NCBI RefSeq assembly: GCF_029784155.1
Contig: NC_073693.1
Coordinates: forward strand, 135,521,988 to 135,585,987
Source: Uranotaenia lowii
Lineage: Eukaryota; Arthropoda; Insecta; Diptera; Culicidae
Reading direction: 5' to 3'
Length of the DNA stretch: 64,000 bases
Below are positions 10,370 through 21,246 of the stretch, one piece after another. The position numbers were made by a program, and so were the translations under genes. A model generated the notes under the pieces. That model ran no database searches, had not been told where the DNA came from, and was given only the letters and a program-made list of their open reading frames with translations. How positions within the stretch are numbered: the first letter of the stretch is position 1; every line of letters starts with the position of its first letter.

Positions 10370-12123
10370 TTTGAAAAATGGTGGTGGTGGGCCACCAAAT
10401 CCAAATTGACCAAATAACATGCAAAGTTTATGAGTTGATCCAAAACTGTGATTTCCTAATTTATTTTGTTATTTTAAAGCAATTTCAGATGGTGAAATAA
10501 AAAAGAGAGCTGTGTATGATCGCATAGAGTCCAAAACCTGGCTCGCGAACGTTTTGGCAAAATTTCTTTTACAGGATGGACAAAATATTTTTCATGACTC
10601 TTCATTTGGCATAAGAAAACTTTACAGATAGGTAAAACATATTATAAGTTCTGAATGTGTATAAAAACATAAAAATATAGGTGATTCAAGATGTGTGGCC
10701 CACAAGCTATGATTTGCAAATTGATTGCGTTTGTATGACTTATTGATGTTTCATCAAAAATTCCTTTTCCACGTGAAAGAATATGACAAAACTAAGATCA
10801 TAAGCGTATGAGCATGTTTTTGTTATGAACTTTAGGTTCCCCATCGATGAAATTAGCTGGTGTATTTTTAATTATGTACGGGAGATGAGGGCATAACGAG
10901 CACCCGAGGCATAATGAGAACTACGCTTTTCTACGAAAGTGCGTATTTTCTTAAATAAATTTTCATGAGGATTTGTTTCGTAATTCCTATAGTATTAATT
11001 TTTCACAAAAAAAAGGAATCTCCTTATCATCTTTACAGAGATATTTAAAAAAAACTAGCTTGGTTCTCAAGTTACGAAAATATTATAATTTTTGAGCACC
11101 ACGAAATAAGCTCTTATGATCTTAAAATAACCTTGATTTATAATGTACGCACTGCAACATGATGTACACATTGTTTCTCAATTTTTACCATCAAAAAATT
11201 TTTGATTTTTCACTTTTATCAATTTTAAAACACGTTTTTACTTAAATTTGTTGACTAGGGGCATATAGAGCACCATATTATCGAGGCATAATGAGCATTT
11301 TCTGCCGTAGAATCTAGCAGCGAATTAAAATTGATTTAAAGCGCCACACCTTGACTAGTTTTCATCCGACAATTTAGCCTATTGGTAAGGTGTCGGAGAG
11401 GTAATCAAAAGACTAGAGTTAGATTTCTGTTCGAGGTGATTTTTTTCCATTCACAATTCATGATCGATTTTTTTATTGTTACATTATACGGCTAGTAGCA
11501 TCATCCTCCGAACAAAGCACTTAATGTATGAGCGTGCGTGAATTGTTTGTATTCTACAAACAGACCTAGATTATTTTGTTATTGCTTTGTTTGATGAATC
11601 TACGACTCACCTGACTTCATCGAATTGAATTCGCTGCTAGATTCCCCGGCAAAAACGCACATCTTGCTCTGATTAATGGTGCTCATACTGCCTCAGGGGG
11701 GGTTCTCATTATGCCTCCACAGTGGCTGGTTTTCAGCTTTTGGCAAAAATTTTTAAAATGCATTTTTTAACGTTTTCATCTAGTTTTTCACGTTTCAGCC
11801 CGTTAGGGAATAGGCTTTTCAAGTGTCTGAACACGAAACAATAATGTAACCTCCATATTATAGCTATTTTCTATGGTTAAATAACCGTTTTCCTTAAGGT
11901 GGCCATTATGCCCCCATCTCCCCTAAGTAAATTTTTTTTACCTTTTTTTAGCTTGATAAATAAAAGAAGCATATGATGCATATTTCAGTCAACAACATAT
12001 AGGAATATACGCTTAGGAAAACGACGACGATGACAGTTGGTTTCAGATTTTTATCTCAACACACATGTGAGATATTAAAAGTGGCCCACGTTTCCCCATG
12101 GCCCACGATACCCCACTGTCCCC
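10370..12123. mobile_element. TA-flanked element E (word CGTGGGCC), right end preserved, split by a second element
   Basis: The right end, read inward from TA at 12124-12125, is GGGGACAGTGGGGTATCG, then TGGGCCATGGGGAAACGTGG. This is the double 'GGGGTA(A) + GTGGGCC' unit typical of the group. The word recurs inside at 10385 (gtgggccac) and 10693 (gtggcccac). A separate element (10879-11923) is nested in it. I could not find the left end, so the left boundary is only the first internal word and the element may be truncated there. Confidence 0.45.
10879..11923. mobile_element. TA-flanked element A, copy 1 (word CATAATGAG)
   Basis: It is flanked by TA at 10877-10878 and 11924-11925. The left end is CGGGAGATGAGGGCATAACG and the right end read inward is GGGGAGATGGGGGCATAATG. 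The subterminal unit 'GGCATAA(C/T)GAG' is doubled at the left and again inside at 11258-11295, and it appears inverted at 11680-11715. No transposase frame is present. A second copy at 20200-21399 shares long blocks such as 'gcaacatgatgtacacattg', 'ctagcagcgaatt' and 'gacttcatcgaattgaattc'. A tRNA-like stretch with an A-box-type 'ttagcctattgg' lies near 11375 and may be an old SINE captured inside. Confidence 0.8.
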
Positions 12124-12129
12124 TACAAT

Positions 12130-12620
12130 ATTTAAAGTAAGGTCATTTATTCATGTTTTTAGACAATTCAAAGTATATTTTTTCAAGAAAACTAAAAATT
12201 GTAATATTTAGGAAACTGCTTAAATTTTTCAATTCTCAGAAAACAAAACATTTTTCTTCGACGTTTCCTGTTGGTTTTATTGCTATTTTTTTTTTTCAAG
12301 TATTTTCAGGTGCAGTCAGCTGAAAATTGAGATTTTCCAAAAATTCTTTCAGTGAAATGAATTTTGAACTGAAATTTTCAAAGCTCAAATCAGTTTTGCT
12401 ACAGCTTACGGATACAGCTCGTGAGGGATTGTTTTGAATTTGTAATTTTTTTAGGGATACTTTATTAACCAACCGAAAGCTTTTGTCCAACTTTTGGACT
12501 GTTGATGCATGCATAAGAAATACAGCCGATTTTTCAGCCCACTTCAGTTGCAGGAATACCCTCTTGAATCCTGGGACGTAATTGCTGTCCATGCTTCTAA
12601 AACCATGCAGAAAATACAAT
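12130..12620. other. AT-rich region with one unsupported minus-strand frame
   Basis: A 107-codon minus frame (12296-12619) is the only long frame. It is Ser/Leu/Lys-rich, shows no recognisable motif and has no convincing start context. I could not support it as a gene. Confidence 0.3.
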
Positions 12621-12629
12621 GCGCCGAAA

Positions 12630-13090
12630 CAAACCTTCTCGCAAACTTTTCATCAACAAAAACAACTCACTTAGCAAAAGTGCTCTCCTGTCTGAGTCTG
12701 GATTCGCTCAGTCGTTCGTTTCGTCCGTCCATTGCAGCAGCAACAGCACTTCGGAGGAAACAAACTATTAACAAACAAATGAAGTTGTTAAAATAATAAC
12801 TGTTCTGTGGGTTTGGGTTGGTTTTATTCGTCTTCTACTTCTTCTCGCCAGGTTTTGGGTCGGCTCGTTTTCGTCCCTTCTTTGGTTGGACACACACAGC
12901 CATACTCGAATTTTCCCAACTGCCCTTCTCATGTCAGGTCGTGCCACAGAGAGCATACCTATCCATTGCAGGCCGTGCAAATTCCGGGCCAGTTTCGTTT
13001 GCCCTTCCTATTCAGACCCCCGGATCAAGGTAGGCCACCGAAATGTGAAAAAGTTCCCGCTATAGAGGATCTCACACTGGAAACCAGGAA
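12630..13090. other. GC-richer island, possible promoter or 5' exon
   Basis: Base composition rises sharply compared with both flanks. There is an arthropod-type initiator word TCAGTC within 'gctcagtcgttcgtttcg' near 12708, followed by CAG-rich sequence. The overlapping 70-96 codon frames on both strands show no family features. A non-coding first exon of an intron-rich gene would look like this, but no start codon or splice donor could be fixed. The evidence is compositional only. Confidence 0.2.
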
Positions 13091-13432
13091 AAAATGAAAA
13101 TCAGTTATAAAGAAGTTTCCTATATATTTTTTTTTTATCACAACGTTTTTTGGAACAAGCTTATTGGTGTAAAATTTTATTTAATATTTTTAGCTTTAAT
13201 AATTAATAGAATTTTAGTATCATGATAACACTCAACTTTTATTCTACGAAAAACTTTAAAGTTGAGAATTTTTTCAAGATCTTTTTAAAAAAATTGTATA
13301 AATTTACAAAATACTTAAATTTTCAAAATATTCAAATTCACGAGCACGAGGCATGGATATTGCTCAAGGAGGGCCTGCGTACACGTAGAGTATTCGAGCA
13401 ACGAGGATGGATGCGAAGGATGAACCACGAGC

Positions 13433-13850
13433 TGGGGTAGTCGTTTAGCCTAATGGGGAACGTCTTCGGCTTAAAGCCAGAGGTCCAGGGATCGAATCCC
13501 GCCACCCTAAAATCTAGGCTAAAGAAATGTTGTAACTCTTCGGTCGTAAAAAATGAACACTCGCCCGACTCTATATCCTGCAAAACAGGTGTTCGCTACG
13601 AATCCGGCAAGAACGAGGCGAGCAGAGGAACAACGAGCGAGGTGGTTGGACCAAGTAGAGCGTGATCTGGTGAATGTGGGATGCCCGAGAAATGGGAGAA
13701 CGGTTGTCATGGACCGAGTGAATTTTTGTAATTATATTCAGAGGTTATGTCGTGAGCAGAGCTCGAAGAAATCATATTCGTTGACCGCAGTAGGGCATGA
13801 TTGAGAGAAAATAAGCTTCATCACCACGTGTTTCGAAAGACGATGAAATA
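13433..13850 (+). mobile_element. tRNA-headed SINE with an RTE-like LINE tail
   Basis: The head (13433-13508) folds roughly like a tRNA. The acceptor strands GGGGTAG and CCACCCT pair, the A-box-like segment is TTAGCCTAATGG, and the B-box-like segment is GGATCGAATCC. The body (13553-13804) has an open frame whose segment RARWLDQVERDLVNVGCPRN resembles the carboxy-terminal block common in RTE-clade LINEs. The 3' part shares 'aggttatgtcgtgag' with the AAATAAATA-tailed relic at 2665-2760. A tRNA-derived head joined to a LINE 3' end is the standard SINE build. The alternative is a tRNA pseudogene lying by chance next to a 5'-truncated LINE. Confidence 0.55.
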
Positions 13851-13859
13851 AAATCATAT

Positions 13860-15117
13860 TAGCATAGACGAACTTCATAATGACAGTGAATACATTTTTT
13901 TCTTTCGTCATTCACTCCACACTCATTCAATCCACAAAGTCGTGACAGTCAACAAATATTCAATCACGTAAATTGTTTTTTTTTTATGATTGGATGTACT
14001 TTCTATAAGGCTGGAACAAATATCAATTACTAATCTTTTTAAGGTCAAATGGAACGTCTAAGTGGAAATTGTACATCCGGCTAAAACTTCGCATTCCAAA
14101 TATAGACACTGATTTTACGAAAAGTTGTCATGATATAAAAATCGTCTAAATCCAAACGTTCAACTTTTTATAAAAAAAATTTACTCTCCAATACCGTATT
14201 TCTTTTCTCCCCTCGTTCAGTGTTCCACCGTACCCGATAAAAACAAACACAATTCGTCGCCAGTGTATCGCTACCACACTCACTCACACGCTCTCTCGCA
14301 ACACTTTCAAAATTATCGGTGGGCCACCGTCCGTAAGCTTAGCTCCACCAGGTCAAAACCAGTGCAACACTGTCCGAATAAACAAACAGTTTGACAGCAC
14401 CAACAACAATACGGCATAAACAAATACGGTATAAGTTACCGCTTAAACAAAACAGCTGCATATTTACAATGTTCAAACCTGATGCTCTCTCTTTAAACGT
14501 CAATATCAGCGCCGGCCACGTCCTAGTAGTAAATGGATAGATTGGAAAAGGTAGAAAGGGATGAATTGTGTGCTTTAGGACCGAGGTCCCCTCTGCATCC
14601 TAGCAAAACAATTTGGTTTTGGAAGTTTGGGTTAAAAGATATGACCGGGAGGCACTTTTTTACTAGTGTGATCTAAAGAGACTACATACAAAGAGGCTCA
14701 GTCTGATCCTTTTTGAAATAATAAGCTTGGAACCCCCCTGTAGGGCTGCCTTTGAGACTACTTGGTTTTGCTCGATTGGAATGACACTGACAGAAAATGG
14801 AAAATTCCAATCGTGACATTTCGTCTCTTTGTTTACTATAGGCTCGTTAGTGTGATCAAGAATATCAAGCCTATTCTTTCCAATATATTATATGAAGAAA
14901 TAATTAGCTTCAATTTTTTCCAGAGTTTCTTCACCGCTTAATATGAACAACGGCCGACAGCATTCAAAAAGTTTGGAAATTTTATGTACAAATCAAACTT
15001 TTGAATTTATGGTGTATGGTGTAAGAATAATTCATTTGTTAATAAAAATTTTCAACTCCGATTTGTTCCTGAGCATGATTACACAAATTCCATACATTTT
15101 CCAGTCTATCGGTAATG
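13860..15117. other. Intergenic or intronic region with a moderate-GC block at 14190-14560
   Basis: The segment 14190-14560 is richer in C and in CAC/CTC words than its surroundings and holds an initiator-like 'gttcagtgttcc' near 14217. The segment 14520-14640 ('ggaccgaggtcccctctgca') looks like dispersed-repeat sequence, but a partner is not visible here. No supported gene. Confidence 0.25.
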
Positions 15118-15125
15118 ATTCAAAT

Positions 15126-15684
15126 CAGAGATGCGTAAACTCGCCTCGGAAAGAATCATTCGGCTGATTTCTTCCGAGTTTAACTTGCTATTTGCAGATT
15201 GATTTCATCTTCGTTCCAACCATCACATCAATGTGCACAAAACGAAGAAAACAGTTATGCATTGATGTTTTCCATGCCTCGCAGGAATAAAATTACAACA
15301 ACGAAACAACAGAACGAAGCTGACCGTACACGAATGCACACGAGCGATCGTTGCCCGACGGACCGAGTTAACATTCTTCGCACCCTTCTCTCGCTCGTTT
15401 CCCGTTCCCTTGTATCTATCACTTTTAGCCACGCCCCTATGCGTTGTCCGATTGATGTGTTCGGCTGCCGAACGAAAACGATTTTTTCAGAACTGTACGT
15501 TCGTTTCGCTGATGTTTCCCCCGATTGTTGTTTACTCCTGCCGAGTTTACCCGAAGCTTCCTTCCTGATGCTTTCCGAATTGAACTATCGATAGCATTAT
15601 TGCAGTTTGATTTTAACGAAATAAAATCGTTCTGCAAAGAAGGGCAATGTGCGAGTATGAAAACTCGCGATTTTAACATCTCTG
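15126..15684 (-). mobile_element. hAT-type MITE, copy 1, with exact 8-bp duplications
   Basis: The 559-bp element has short inverted ends (CAGAGATG at 15126; CATCTCTG ending at 15684). It is bounded on both sides by ATTCAAAT (15118-15125 and 15685-15692). An 8-bp duplication with CAGAGATG ends is diagnostic of the hAT superfamily. A second copy lies inverted at 35954-36524 with its own different 8-bp duplication. The interior is unusually GC-balanced and CG-rich. The 131-codon plus frame inside is broken differently in the two copies, so this is a non-autonomous element rather than a gene. Confidence 0.93.
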
Positions 15685-15693
15685 ATTCAAATA

Positions 15694-16623
15694 GGGGGAA
15701 GTGTCCCTATATGCGCATATTGGGTAATATGCGCATACAGCCGATTGACGATATGGCTGGAGATTCATCATATCTAATTAGTGCAGTTTGAGAGTAATAC
15801 GCTTTTAACACATGGCATAAAAAAATTAAATTATTATATAAAGTCGAAAAAATTTAAAAATTCAAACAAGATTTTTGTCAGTTTTGTTATAATATATTGA
15901 ACTTTGATTATTGTGCATACAGATTCTTTGATCAAAAATTTTAGTAGTTTTTCTTTCTTATTCATCTGGAAATCGAAATTCAACAAATCGAAGCTTTTGG
16001 CAAAGTTGTAAATGATAAGATATTGGAATAAGAGACAGGTTCTGAATGCCCATATCAAGGCAGGTTAAATGCCTATATCAAGAAAAATAGATTAGTCTTA
16101 TAAATTTTTTACTTTTAAACATTTTAATCATTTAAACATGAAATCTACGCTCAAATCACGATCTTACAGCGAAAAAAGAAGAACTTCCTACTGATCCGAT
16201 AAAAATACAATATGGACAAAATATTACCCTGAAATATGGCCATATGGTATACTTAACTATGTTTCATGCAAAAAACTAGTGATGTAAAAAATTTCACCAA
16301 AATTTCGGCCTTGACGTATGCTTAACATCCGTTTCTACCATTTTCAATTAAATAATATCAAAATGTTGCAAGTGGTAATGAAATATAGCTAAAAACATAA
16401 ATATGCGCATTTAGCCCGCCAGTTTCGGAAATCGGCTTTTTTGACTTCTTTTATTATAAAATTATTTTCACAAAAACTGTAAGAGATTTTAACAGAAAAA
16501 TTTCACTAACGTATATAAAACAGATGTCCGCTCATGTGCATATAGTTTTCAGACTCCTATCTTTTGGAGTATAGGAGAAAATGAGTGCTTTCCTTAATAT
16601 GCGCATATAGCCTTCCTCTCCCC
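15694..16623. mobile_element. TA-flanked element B (word ATGCGCAT)
   Basis: It is flanked by TA at 15692-15693 and 16624-16625. The left end is GGGGGAAGTGTCCC, then TATATGCGCATATTGGGTAA and a second ATATGCGCAT. The right end read inward is GGGGAGAGGAAGGC, then TATATGCGCATATT. Related words 'atgcccatatcaag', 'atgcctatatcaag' and 'tatgcgcatttagccc' recur inside (16045-16410). The last ~115 bases recur at 46540-46657. There is no transposase frame. Its left TA overlaps the right target duplication of the hAT element beside it. Confidence 0.8.
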
Positions 16624-16629
16624 TACCTA

Positions 16630-17850
16630 ATAACTTACTTAATTTTTTGGTTTTTGTAATATTAAAAGCTTTTAGAAGAATTTAGACTTGAAAGTAACGT
16701 TAAAATGGTTCTTCTTGGAAGGTTATGTGATCATTGGACCGCTGCAAAAAATGACTTTTTGCTCCCATATGTTATTTCGATGCCTTCTGGGTCACCAAGC
16801 ATCAGTGTAAAGTTTGAGATGATTTGGTTGATTCTTAAGTTAGCGCAAAGCGTTTCAATTTTGTATGGAAATTCGTATGGAAGAAGACATTTTTGCACAT
16901 TAAATCATCCAGAAAATTCCAATTAGCTTGAAATGAAGTAGGTCTTTGATTTTTGGTTTTGACTATTCTTAAGCTCTATATTTTGCTAACATGACAAGCA
17001 GCTAAGAATTTCATGAAAAAAGTTATAACCAATTCACAATAAAAAATCAGAATCGGATTTTGCTTGCTTGAGCTGTTAATGATAGCATGAAATTTTTTTG
17101 CAATGGTTATATAAATCAACTAATTCTCTGGCAATGCAAAGCAGTATTTTGAGATTTTTTATTTCCATCCTACGGTTACACAGCTTGCAAATAAGCAGAA
17201 AAAAAAACGCAAAAATTTAAAAAAATATTTTGAAAAATATTTTTTCAATAACATAGAATAACTTATCTGGGGTATAAGTTAGGTTTTTGCTTTGTTCACA
17301 TGAATAGTACTGCAAGAACCAAGGAATACTTTTGATCAAAAGTAAAATATTCCCATACAAATTTCCATACAAAATTAAAACTCGTTGTGTTAATTCAGGA
17401 CTGAATAGATCGCTTCCAAAATTTTTATTGCTATTTCTGGCAACAAAAAATAAAAGTTATGGGAGGTGTAAAAATTTATGAATTTGAAATTTCCATACAA
17501 AGCTTGCAGCGATCTAATGTACATCTTCAAACAAGTTCAAAAACAGCTTTTTCAAACATTAATACAATAATTAGATAAATACAAAACAGTTTTTTAAGGT
17601 TTTTTATGATTCACAGTTTATTGCGTAAAGCAGAGATATATTAAAGAAATGCTTTCTCCGGCAAAACAATTGAACATTAACATTAACATTAAATACATCA
17701 TTTATGCAAAAAACTTACTTTACCTCATTTTTTCGGAGTAATCGCAACTTCTAGGACAAAAAGTTATGTCTGGATGTAGGTATTATAAATCATTATCAAT
17801 CCGCGCCAGAGTTTTAAAAATAGCTGTTCTCATTTTGTGATAATCTCAAA
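16630..17850. other. AT-rich region without supported features
   Basis: Only short, unconserved frames are present (for example 16705-16926). No bounded repeat was recognised. Confidence 0.4.
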
Positions 17851-17856
17851 ACGTCC

Positions 17857-18170
17857 CATATTCGGGCGACGAGTGTTTTTCCTGGGAGTCCCCGTCACAT
17901 TAAAAACGTGTGACGCCCTCTTACTGAAGTTAGCCGCTCAGATAAACTACACGTTGCAAATCTTGGAGTTCTCCCTCTTTTCATTCTCGCTCCGAGAATT
18001 TCTTTGGGCCCGCCTAGCAAAACTACCAAAATGAGCGTGGCGGTTGTGGAGAACTCAAAGATTTGTTACGTGTGACTTAAATGAGCGGCTAACTTGAGTA
18101 AGAGAGCGTCACACGTTTTTGATGTAACGGGGCCTCCCAGGAAATAAACCCGTCACCCGAATATGGGTCC
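17857..18170. mobile_element. GC-richer foldback MITE, ~115-bp arms
   Basis: The left arm starts CCCATATTCGGGCGACG and carries 'aaaaacgtgtgacgc', 'agttagccgctca' and 'ggagttctcc'. The right arm has the complements in reverse order, ending CGTCACCCGAATATGGG near 18167. The loop spans about 17975-18040. The flanks both contain 'acgtc', but I could not fix a target duplication. The frame at 17837-18034 simply reads through the left arm. Confidence 0.75.
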
Positions 18171-18847
18171 CATGGCGACGAACGTCTCAATATATACATT
18201 TCCTTCGGGTTCAAGGGAAAGCATGCTGTGAGCTGTTAGCTGTGATAGACTTGGTCTACACGATTTAAATCGAACTTTTTCTAAAATTGATCTTCGTCTG
18301 TTCTCTTTTTATTTTCATCTTTCCTTATCTTTTCTCTTAAAAGATGTGTCAAACTAGATCTAAGCAAACAAGAAAACATTCAAAACGATTTTGGCTCCTT
18401 AAAACCTCGAAGTAGCCGTTTCAAATAAAGAAATTACACAACCTTCGGTTAATTCAGAAAAAAATTGACTATTTAAACTCAAATTTGAAATGTCTTGAAA
18501 ATTTTGTTCACAGATAAAGAACGACGGTCATCGACGACCACAGCCTACCGAGTTATGCTATATTCTGTCAACTACATTCTAATCTAAATAAACAGCAATA
18601 TTTGGAATAGTTTGATATAGATTTTTGAAACAAAGAAAAATGAACTCAACTTTTATTTTGTTAAAATTCAAAGGCACATATTGTAACAGTTACAGTTTGA
18701 GCTCAAAAATTGTGAATTTATTTAAATGAATAAATCTTTAAACTATATTTTAACAATTTAATTTCTGACATATAAGTCAAAATATTTTTATAGCCTAAAA
18801 ATGGCACAGATGTTGTATTTTGTGATTACAAACAACTTTTGTTCTAT

Positions 18848-18915
18848 AGCGGATAGGCTGGTGCGAGTTCGGTAGCCCAGGCGTACTGAGTTCGAATCCG
18901 ATAAATTGCCGACAG
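18848..18915 (+). other. Weak tRNA-like segment
   Basis: The block 'gagttcgaatccgat' (near 18889) matches an RNA polymerase III B-box, preceded by 'gtagcccaggcgta', which is A-box-like but badly spaced. It cannot fold into a complete cloverleaf. It may be the head of a decayed SINE. Confidence 0.25.
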
Positions 18916-18919
18916 GTAA

Positions 18920-19450
18920 GATGTGTTTTATTGTAAAAATATCTATATGTTATAAACAATTCAGAGATAATATATCGGGGGTTAATCTGAAGAGACTATT
19001 GTTCTACAAAAAACCATATTGATGAAAAATATAAGATTTATCAAAATCGATTTATCTGGACAAGTTTTTGCAATCGTTATTTTAACCAACTTCGGAAAAA
19101 AATTTATTCAAAAATATAATTCAGTATCTTTGTGACATTCAAGGCAACATATTAATTTTTTTTCAGAATGAAAAGCTACATAAAACTATGTTCTCTGATA
19201 CTTCGAAAACGATGATTTTTGGTAAAATGAGCCATTTTCTCGTTATGCAATCTTAGAACATCATTATTTTAATCATTGAGCGAAAAATAATTGCCAAGAT
19301 AATTATTTGATGTGGTTTTATGATAATTTCAGTAGACTCCACCTAAAGGCGAGGGTTTTTCTAATTAAATTTCGCATTTGTAAGATATAAACAATAAAAA
19401 ATACTCAATCAAGCTTCTTAGGATCATTTCGGATGTTTTTTCAGTCTTGA
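18920..19450. other. AT-rich region without supported features
   Basis: No frame above background, no inverted or tandem repeat and no RNA-like structure noticed. Confidence 0.4.
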
Positions 19451-19812
19451 GGCCCATTTACACTTTACGTGAAAATGAACGTAAAAAATCTTATTTCGCC
19501 AATCACTCAACAACGCGACAAATCTTGTTTTTGTAACATAGTAGAATGGTTGAATAATGATTCCAGACGGCCTTTTTTTTTAAACCTGATAGAACTGTTT
19601 TTATTTCGAATTCCCCCGCCATGACGAGATTTTCGCGGTGAAAACAGGGCAATTCAAAATTTAAACAGTTGTAGAAGGTCAGGATGGAAATTTCATTTTT
19701 CAACCGTTTTCCTCACCGGTTCCACCATGTAACACATGCTAGTTGTATCGCGTTTTCGAGTTATAGATAAAATAAGATTTTTTCACGTTCATTTTCAATC
19801 AAACTGTAAACC
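19451..19812. mobile_element. MITE-like element with ~45-bp terminal inverted repeats
   Basis: The left end runs GGCCCATTTACACTTTACGT, then 'gaaaatgaacgtaaaaaatc' and 'ttattt'. The right end is the complement: 'aataagattttttcacgttc', 'attttcaatcaaactg', 'taaaccggac'. The GGCCC-TTTACA ends resemble some PIF/Harbinger termini, but no 3-bp duplication is evident, so the superfamily is open. The minus frame 19503-19703 within it shows no transposase motifs. Confidence 0.65.
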
Positions 19813-20680
19813 GGACTTTATTAATCAAAAGGTCTAGTGTTATCTATATTTCGCAGTTCACTGTATACTGTCTTATATAAGTTCTGAGAACAAAGAGGAA
19901 TTACAAAACAAATTTCATCTGTCAATAATTACTGTATCAGCGCAATTTCATCCATAAGAAAAGCTTTGACAAATATGTTTTGAGATCTTCAATTCTCTCT
20001 TAAAATGTTGATTAGAGCTTAAATTCAAAGTTTTAATGATAATAACCTCTTCTTGGTTGAATAATTCTTCTGAATCACGGTGGAATGGTTGGTACCGTGG
20101 TTGAATAAAAGGAATGCTTTCGGTTGCTTTGATCCACTATTTAACCTGTTTTTTGGAGAGGCATTTTACAAACATGATGGGGGCAACACTTTCTTATTTA
20201 CTGCAACATTATGTACACATTGATTCTCAATTTTCACCATCATTAAATTTTTGATTTTTCACTTTAATCAATTTAAAAACGCGATTTTCTTAAATTTGTT
20301 AACTCGGGGCGAACAGAGCACTATCAATCGGGGCACGATGAGCGTTTCCTGCCGTATAACCTAGCAGCGAATTGAACTGGATGTGGTCAACTGAATTATA
20401 GAACTACAGCTTGACTTGTTTACATCTGACGATTGGGCCTCTGATTATCTCTTCGACACCTTCCAAATGGGCTTGGGCCTGCTTAAAAGAGTAAAGCTTG
20501 CTTTTTACTCTTACACAGATTTCCTTAAAAATGACAGCTAATCGGATTGAAATTGGAGTGAAGACTATTGCTTTCTCTGTTCAACGCATGATAAATCGTA
20601 TACCGGGATAGCAAGCGCGCCCATCGCCTCTAAGGCAAATCGTCAGATGAAACAAGTCAAGTTGTAGCTCTTTAATTCAG

Positions 20681-20871
20681 TTTTTTTTTTCGATTGTAGT
20701 CGTTTTAGTATCTTTATGTCATTCAAGACTTATATCAGCAATGTAGTTGGCGGACAGTCATTAAAAAACTTATCCGGCACAACTGTGGTCGGTGTTTAAT
20801 CTTGGGCTCGAAATCACGGATATCGACTCAGGAAGAAACTGACTTGCCAACTGAGCTATATCACAAGCCCT
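20681..20871 (-). mobile_element. tRNA-derived SINE with near-identical 9-bp flanks
   Basis: Read on minus from 20871: a tRNA-like head with a clear A box (TATAGCTCAGTTGG) and a B-box-like segment (GATTTCGAGCCC), a short unrelated body ('acaccgaccacagttgtgcc', 'gacataaagatactaaaacg'), and a terminal A-run at 20690-20681. It is flanked by TTAATTCAG (20672-20680) and TTTATTCAG (20872-20880), a one-mismatch target duplication. The copy of the host element at 10879-11923 lacks it. RNA polymerase III transcription and LINE-dependent mobility are inferred from this structure. A deleted relative is at 4397-4487. Confidence 0.85.
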
Positions 20872-21046
20872 TTTATTCAGTTGACTTCATCGAGTTGAAT
20901 TCGCTGCTAGATTCCCCGGCAGAAAACGCTCATCGTGCCCCAATTAATGGTGCTTATTCTGGCCCAGGGGAGTTCTCATTATGCCCCTGCAGTGACTGGT
21001 TTTCGGCTTTCGTCAAAATTTTTTAAAATGCATTGTTAAACGTTTT

Positions 21047-21246
21047 TGTCACGTCCTGTGACCTTTAACCTTCACTAGGTCAACGACCTTTTAACTTGGA
21101 GGTGATATCAGACTTGACCTTATCTGGTCAGGAGGAACAGCTAAAGAAACGACTGTTTGCTAGGACTTCAAATATACAACTAAACTTTATTTGGACTTAG
21201 GTAGTAAACTTGGGGCTACTTGCTATAATTCAATTCGCTCCTCTCA
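21047..21246. mobile_element. 200-bp solo LTR with 5-bp duplication
   Basis: The insertion begins TGTCACGTCCTGTGACC and ends CTCCTCTCA, giving canonical TG...CA ends. It is flanked by GTTTT on both sides (21042-21046 and 21247-21251). Sister copy A at 10879-11923 has the uninterrupted target sequence ('aacgttttcatcta'). A TATA-like 'gctataattc' lies near the 3' end. TG...CA ends with a 5-bp duplication and no internal region indicate a solo LTR left by recombination between the two LTRs of a retroelement. Confidence 0.8.

Noticed and set aside
12296..12619. 107-codon minus frame
   Set aside because: No motif, AT-driven composition, no supporting splice or promoter signal.
15199..15594. 131-codon plus frame
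   Set aside because: Lies wholly within a hAT MITE, and the second copy (35954-36524) breaks the frame.
18848..18915. Functional tRNA gene
   Set aside because: Only the B box is convincing; the A box is misplaced and no cloverleaf can be drawn.
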